From: JAAFIP01 sp043728315
Lineage (GTDB): Bacteria > Pseudomonadota > Gammaproteobacteria > Burkholderiales > Burkholderiaceae_C
DNA: 8,884 nt
Assembly: GCA_043728315.1 (NCBI GenBank)
Contig: JAYTMT010000131.1
Coordinates: forward strand, 1 to 8,884
Direction of reading: 5' to 3'
Shown here: piece after piece, positions 6,518 to 8,884 of the stretch
How the letters are laid out: every line of letters begins with the position of its first letter
How positions within the stretch are numbered: position 1 is the stretch's first letter
Translations under genes and position numbers: made by a program
The notes under the pieces: generated by a model
Seen by the model: only the letters and a program-made list of their open reading frames with translations
Told to the model about the DNA's origin: nothing
Database searches by the model: none

Positions 6518-7798
6518 GTGATTGCACACGCACCCGACCCAGCGGCCGTGCCCGTGCCCATTAGCTTTGCCGCGTGCTACGCGGGTTGGCAGCGGGCGCG
6601 GCGCGGCAAAAAGCCCAGCGTTAACCAGCTGGGCTTTGAAGCGCGCTGGCTCGATAATTTGCAAAATCTTCATGCTGCGCTGCGCGCAGGCAGCTGGCAG
6701 GCCGCCCGCACTGTTTCCTTTGTAGTCACGCATCCCAAAACTCGGGAAATCCACGCGCCAGACTTTGCCGACCGGGTGGTGCACCATGTGCTGGTGCAGC
6801 GGCTTGAAAAGCTCTATGAGCCTATTTTCATTCACGACAGTTATGCCAACCGTGCTGGCAAGGGCAGCCACGGCGCTGTCGACAGGCTGCAAGCCTTTAT
6901 GCGCCAGCGCGCCAACATGCCCTGTGATGCAAATGTACCCAGCACAGCAACTGTGCGCAGAGGTAGCGGCTGGTATTTGCAGCTTGATGTACACAATTTT
7001 TTTAACAGTATCCACCGCCCCACGCTGTATGCCATGCTGTGCAAGCGGCTTAGCCAAGCGCAAAAACGCGGCCAGCTTCTCGCTAAGCATGCATTGGCAC
7101 TACGCAGCTTATGCCATAAATTGTTGGCTAGCCGGGTGGCCGAGCATGTGCGCAACCCTGCGCGCGCCGCGCTGGTGCCCCCGCACAAGCGCCTGTGCAA
7201 TGCCCAGCGTGGCTGCGGCTTGCCAGTGGGCAACTTGACCAGCCAGTTTTTTGCCAACATGTACCTCCATGCGCTCGATCAATTTGTTAAACACACACTC
7301 AAGGTGCGCCACTATGTGCGCTATGTGGACGATTTTGTGTTGCTAGCCAGCAGCGCGGAGCAGCTGCAAGACTGGCAGGCGCGCATAGAAGCTTTTTTGC
7401 ATGAAACTTTGCGTTTAAAACTCAAAGAGGGCGCGGTATTGCAGCCGTGTGTGCAAGGCATTGATTTTCTGGGCTACCGCGTGTTTGCGCAGCACCGCAC
7501 AGTGCGCCCGCGCGTGGTGCGCCACTGCCGAGCCAAACTGGCGCAGTGGCAGCGCCAGCATGCCAAGACAGGCCGAGTGCGCGCGCAAGACTTTGCGCAA
7601 CTGCAGGCTTTGCTGGGTAGCTACTGGGGGCATTTTTCCCATGCCAACAGTGTGCGCCTGCGCTTTAGCTTATTTGCCCATATGCCTTGGCTGCATCAGT
7701 ATTTCAGCCTCATGCCCGATGCCAGTTTGGTGGTGAACATGCCCGCGCGCTGGCAGGTGCTGCGCCGCCGCGCTGTGCGCCAACTATTTGATTTTTAA
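6518..7798 (+). CDS. DGR reverse transcriptase
   Basis: A reverse transcriptase of about 426 residues. Catalytic-core motifs appear in order. First, LQLDVHNFFNSI has the first metal-binding Asp (codon 6986). Next, LPVGNLTSQFFANMYL (from 7220) carries the GNLTSQ form of motif 4, which marks DGR enzymes and differs from the QG form of retroviral and group II intron RTs. Last, RYVDDFVLL holds the YVDD active site (codons 7322-7333). LGYRVF (about 7468-7485) matches the following conserved segment. Upstream, SYANRAGKGSHGAVDRLQAF matches the N-terminal finger region of DGR and retron-type RTs. Known: this enzyme, with Avd, copies template RNA and misincorporates opposite adenines. There is no ATG near the start; GTG at 6518 has GGAG nine bases upstream, while GTG at 6503 is an in-frame alternative overlapping the TR. 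All key residues are present, so it looks active. The gene ends 12 bases before target gene 2. Confidence 0.95.
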   Translation: MIAHAPDPAAVPVPISFAACYAGWQRARRGKKPSVNQLGFEARWLDNLQNLHAALRAGSWQAARTVSFVVTHPKTREIHAPDFADRVVHHVLVQRLEKLYEPIFIHDSYANRAGKGSHGAVDRLQAFMRQRANMPCDANVPSTATVRRGSGWYLQLDVHNFFNSIHRPTLYAMLCKRLSQAQKRGQLLAKHALALRSLCHKLLASRVAEHVRNPARAALVPPHKRLCNAQRGCGLPVGNLTSQFFANMYLHALDQFVKHTLKVRHYVRYVDDFVLLASSAEQLQDWQARIEAFLHETLRLKLKEGAVLQPCVQGIDFLGYRVFAQHRTVRPRVVRHCRAKLAQWQRQHAKTGRVRAQDFAQLQALLGSYWGHFSHANSVRLRFSLFAHMPWLHQYFSLMPDASLVVNMPARWQVLRRRAVRQLFDF

Positions 7799-7803
7799 AG
7801 GAG
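7797..7803 (+). promoter_or_regulatory. Ribosome binding site of target gene 2, overlapping the RT stop codon
   Basis: AAAGGAG lies seven bases before the ATG at 7811 and overlaps the RT stop (7796-7798). This tight arrangement suggests that RT and target gene 2 are co-transcribed and perhaps translationally coupled. Confidence 0.75.
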
Positions 7804-7810
7804 TGACCCC

Positions 7811-8266
7811 ATGACATGTATCCGTCTATTTTTTGCCACCGCCAGCCTGCTGGCTGCGCATGCTGCCCACGCAGTGGGGCCTTACACATACAACACGGCT
7901 GGCGACGAGGTGACCGACACGGGCACTGGCTTGGTCTGGCGCCGCTGCAGCGAAGGCCAAAGCTGGAGCGCCAGCACCTGCGCTGGCACACCTGCCACCT
8001 ACACGCACGAAGCGGCTCTGGCGCGCGCCAGCAGCCAAACCGGCTGGCGCTTGCCCAATGCGAAGGAGCTGGCTAGCATAGCCGATAAAAGTAGGAGCAA
8101 CCCGGCCATAGACACCGTAGCTTTCCCTGTCACGCCTAATAATTATTTTTGGACGGCTACACCTTACGTTGGCAGCCCTGCCGACGCGTGGCTCGTTAAT
8201 TTCCTCAACGGCTACGTCAGCAACAGCTACCGCAGCCTCACCCTCCATGTGCGTTTGGTGCGGTAG
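7811..8266 (+). CDS. DGR target protein 2: small secreted DUF1566/Lcl-type variable protein (VR2)
   Basis: A 151-residue exported protein that is almost only a variable domain. It has a signal peptide (MTCIRLFFATASLLAAHAAHA, probable cleavage after AHA). No lipobox cysteine is visible, so it is probably periplasmic or secreted rather than lipid-anchored. The rest is a compact DUF1566/Lcl C-terminal domain: YNTAGDEVTDTGTGLVWRRC, a second Cys in SASTCAG (possible disulfide), then TGWRLPNAKELASIAD, NNYFWTATPYVGSPADAW and the VR2 tail ending HVRLVR. The ends of both targets (HVRLVR and stop) are identical because the TR-encoded 3' segment is invariant. Known: this C-type-lectin-like fold displays DGR-varied residues on a ligand-binding face. 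The gene follows RT by 12 bases with its own strong ribosome site, so it is the last gene of the DGR operon. The ligand is unknown. Confidence 0.92.
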   Translation: MTCIRLFFATASLLAAHAAHAVGPYTYNTAGDEVTDTGTGLVWRRCSEGQSWSASTCAGTPATYTHEAALARASSQTGWRLPNAKELASIADKSRSNPAIDTVAFPVTPNNYFWTATPYVGSPADAWLVNFLNGYVSNSYRSLTLHVRLVR

Positions 8267-8290
8267 TGTGGTGTTGCGTGCCAGTCAGTG
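8167..8290 (+). repeat. DGR variable repeat 2 (VR2)
   Basis: This 124-base segment aligns without gaps to TR 6382-6505 with 13 differences, all at TR adenines: 8183, 8220, 8226 (to G); 8192, 8204, 8237, 8243 (to C); 8193, 8205, 8213, 8228, 8238, 8244 (to T). From 8245 to 8290 it is identical to the TR and VR1, through the stop codon and 24 bases past it. Nine of twelve TR Asn codons are changed; four became Leu, each as CTC. Confidence 0.97.
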
Positions 8291-8363
8291 TTTGGGTTTT
8301 TGGTTTATAGTTGCCAGCCTTTACCTTAATGCTAGCTATTCGCATTATTTAAATCGCTAACAC

Positions 8364-8693
8364 CTAGCGTATCACCCACTCCCCATGCTTCGTGATCTCT
8401 TCGTGCATGGCATCTGGGGCTAGGTCTATTTCACCCGGCCAAGTGACTGCCCCGTGCTCTAGAAAAACTTGCGAAAAAATGTTTTTCTGGCTTAAGACGG
8501 CAAACACACCGGCAGTTTGTGAGTGTACCAAGCCGTGCATATCAACATAGCCTTCTAGTCCGTCCACAAACCTCACTTTCAGGCGGTAGTCGCCAAGTGC
8601 TTGCACCTGTGTAATGCGCCATGGCATCATGGGTTGCACGTGGGGACTTAGCTCAGAGGGGTGATCTTTTTTGGTGATTGGTTCTGCATGCAT
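8364..8693 (-). CDS. DUF2442-family protein
   Basis: A 109-residue protein converging on the DGR operon. Its middle and end match the small DUF2442 family: ITQVQALGDYRLKVRFVDGLEGYVDM, then VFAVLSQKNIFSQVFLEHGAVTWPGEIDLAPDAM, whose WP...DLAPD segment is the family's most recognisable part. Known: DUF2442 proteins often sit next to DUF4160 proteins, as here, and the pair has been suspected of toxin-antitoxin-like behaviour; no biochemical role is visible in the sequence. The ATG at 8693 is chosen because GGAGG lies about ten bases upstream. An in-frame ATG at 8738 would add 15 residues unlike the family. The N-terminal tail before PWRITQV is longer than usual, so an internal ATG pair (MM) is a further alternative. 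It overlaps the end of the upstream DUF4160 frame by 46 bases. Confidence 0.82.
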   Translation of the reverse strand: MHAEPITKKDHPSELSPHVQPMMPWRITQVQALGDYRLKVRFVDGLEGYVDMHGLVHSQTAGVFAVLSQKNIFSQVFLEHGAVTWPGEIDLAPDAMHEEITKHGEWVIR

Positions 8694-8866
8694 AATTCCC
8701 AGTCCTCCATGAGTTCTGCGCGGTGTTCTTGTGCCCATTCAAGCACCAAAGCTTGTGCACGGCGAGGCATTTTGCCTTGAATGACCTCTAGTGTCGTGTC
8801 ACACGTCAAATGTCGGATAGAGTCGTTTAAGCTTGATGCGAGCTGTATCGGTCGTAAATTGCCAGT
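8648..8866 (-). pseudogene. DUF4160 remnant, C-terminal part only
   Basis: On the minus strand a frame runs from just after an in-frame stop (8867-8869) to a TAA at 8648-8650. Its last 50 or so residues match the C-terminus of DUF4160 proteins: LEVIQGKMPRRAQALVLEWA followed by QEHRAELMEDWEL. The usual N-terminal part, with its HxPHFH-like histidine-rich motif, is absent. Upstream of the match the frame reads unrelated sequence and then hits the stop, and the only ATG gives about 40 residues. It is therefore likely 5'-truncated, or a frameshift lies near 8800. It precedes and overlaps the DUF2442 gene, the standard order for this pair. Confidence 0.6.
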
Positions 8867-8884
8867 TTATCTTAGCCTTGATTT

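Noticed and set aside
6321..6521. A 66-codon plus-strand frame across the TR
   Set aside because: It reads the TR in a frame different from the targets, has no family match, and looks like a chance frame over non-coding template sequence.
8355..8369. Small hairpin (CGCTA/TAGCG) between the convergent DGR operon and DUF2442 as a terminator
   Set aside because: The stem is only 5 bp, no T-run follows on either strand, and it overlaps the DUF2442 stop codon.

Overview
The window looks like a chromosomal segment of a betaproteobacterium, probably Burkholderiales. This is inferred from a Bug/TctC-type solute-binding protein next to an FAD oxidoreductase, a combination typical of that group. Its core is a complete diversity-generating retroelement (DGR). 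The DGR has a reverse transcriptase, an Avd-type accessory protein, one template repeat (TR), and two target genes that each end in a variable repeat (VR).

Layout. Positions 1-1116 (minus, running off the left edge) encode an FAD-dependent oxidoreductase. Positions 1166-2188 (minus) encode a Bug-family periplasmic binding protein, probably co-transcribed with it. Positions 2222-2651 are an AT-rich divergent intergenic region with one good sigma70-like promoter facing right. From 2652 to 5736 (plus) lies a roughly 1000-residue surface lipoprotein with PKD, fibronectin-III-like and DUF1566/Lcl C-terminal domains. Its last 100 bases are VR1. Positions 5785-6324 encode Avd, 6380-6505 are the TR, and 6518-7798 encode the DGR reverse transcriptase. 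Positions 7811-8266 encode a second, small secreted DUF1566 protein ending in VR2. On the minus strand, 8364-8693 encode a DUF2442 protein and 8648-8866 hold an overlapping, apparently 5'-truncated DUF4160 frame.

How it works together. The TR transcript would be copied by the RT-Avd complex with errors at adenines, and the cDNA would replace the VRs. The sequence records this directly. VR1 differs from the TR at 10 positions and VR2 at 13, and all 23 differences fall on TR adenines. The last 46 bases, including the stop codon and 24 bases after it, are identical in all three copies. The changes hit mostly AAC (Asn) codons in the C-terminal C-type-lectin-like fold of the two exported proteins.

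Three less ordinary points. First, the large target gene has nine tandem copies of a 7-base unit inside its signal-peptide region. The only well-placed ATG, with a strong Shine-Dalgarno, is out of frame with the lipobox and the rest of the gene, and loss of one copy would restore frame. This suggests on/off phase variation layered on DGR diversification. Second, the 3' half of avd holds five perfect hairpins just upstream of the TR. Third, the TR/VR homology opens with a hairpin preserved by G-T pairing in both VRs.
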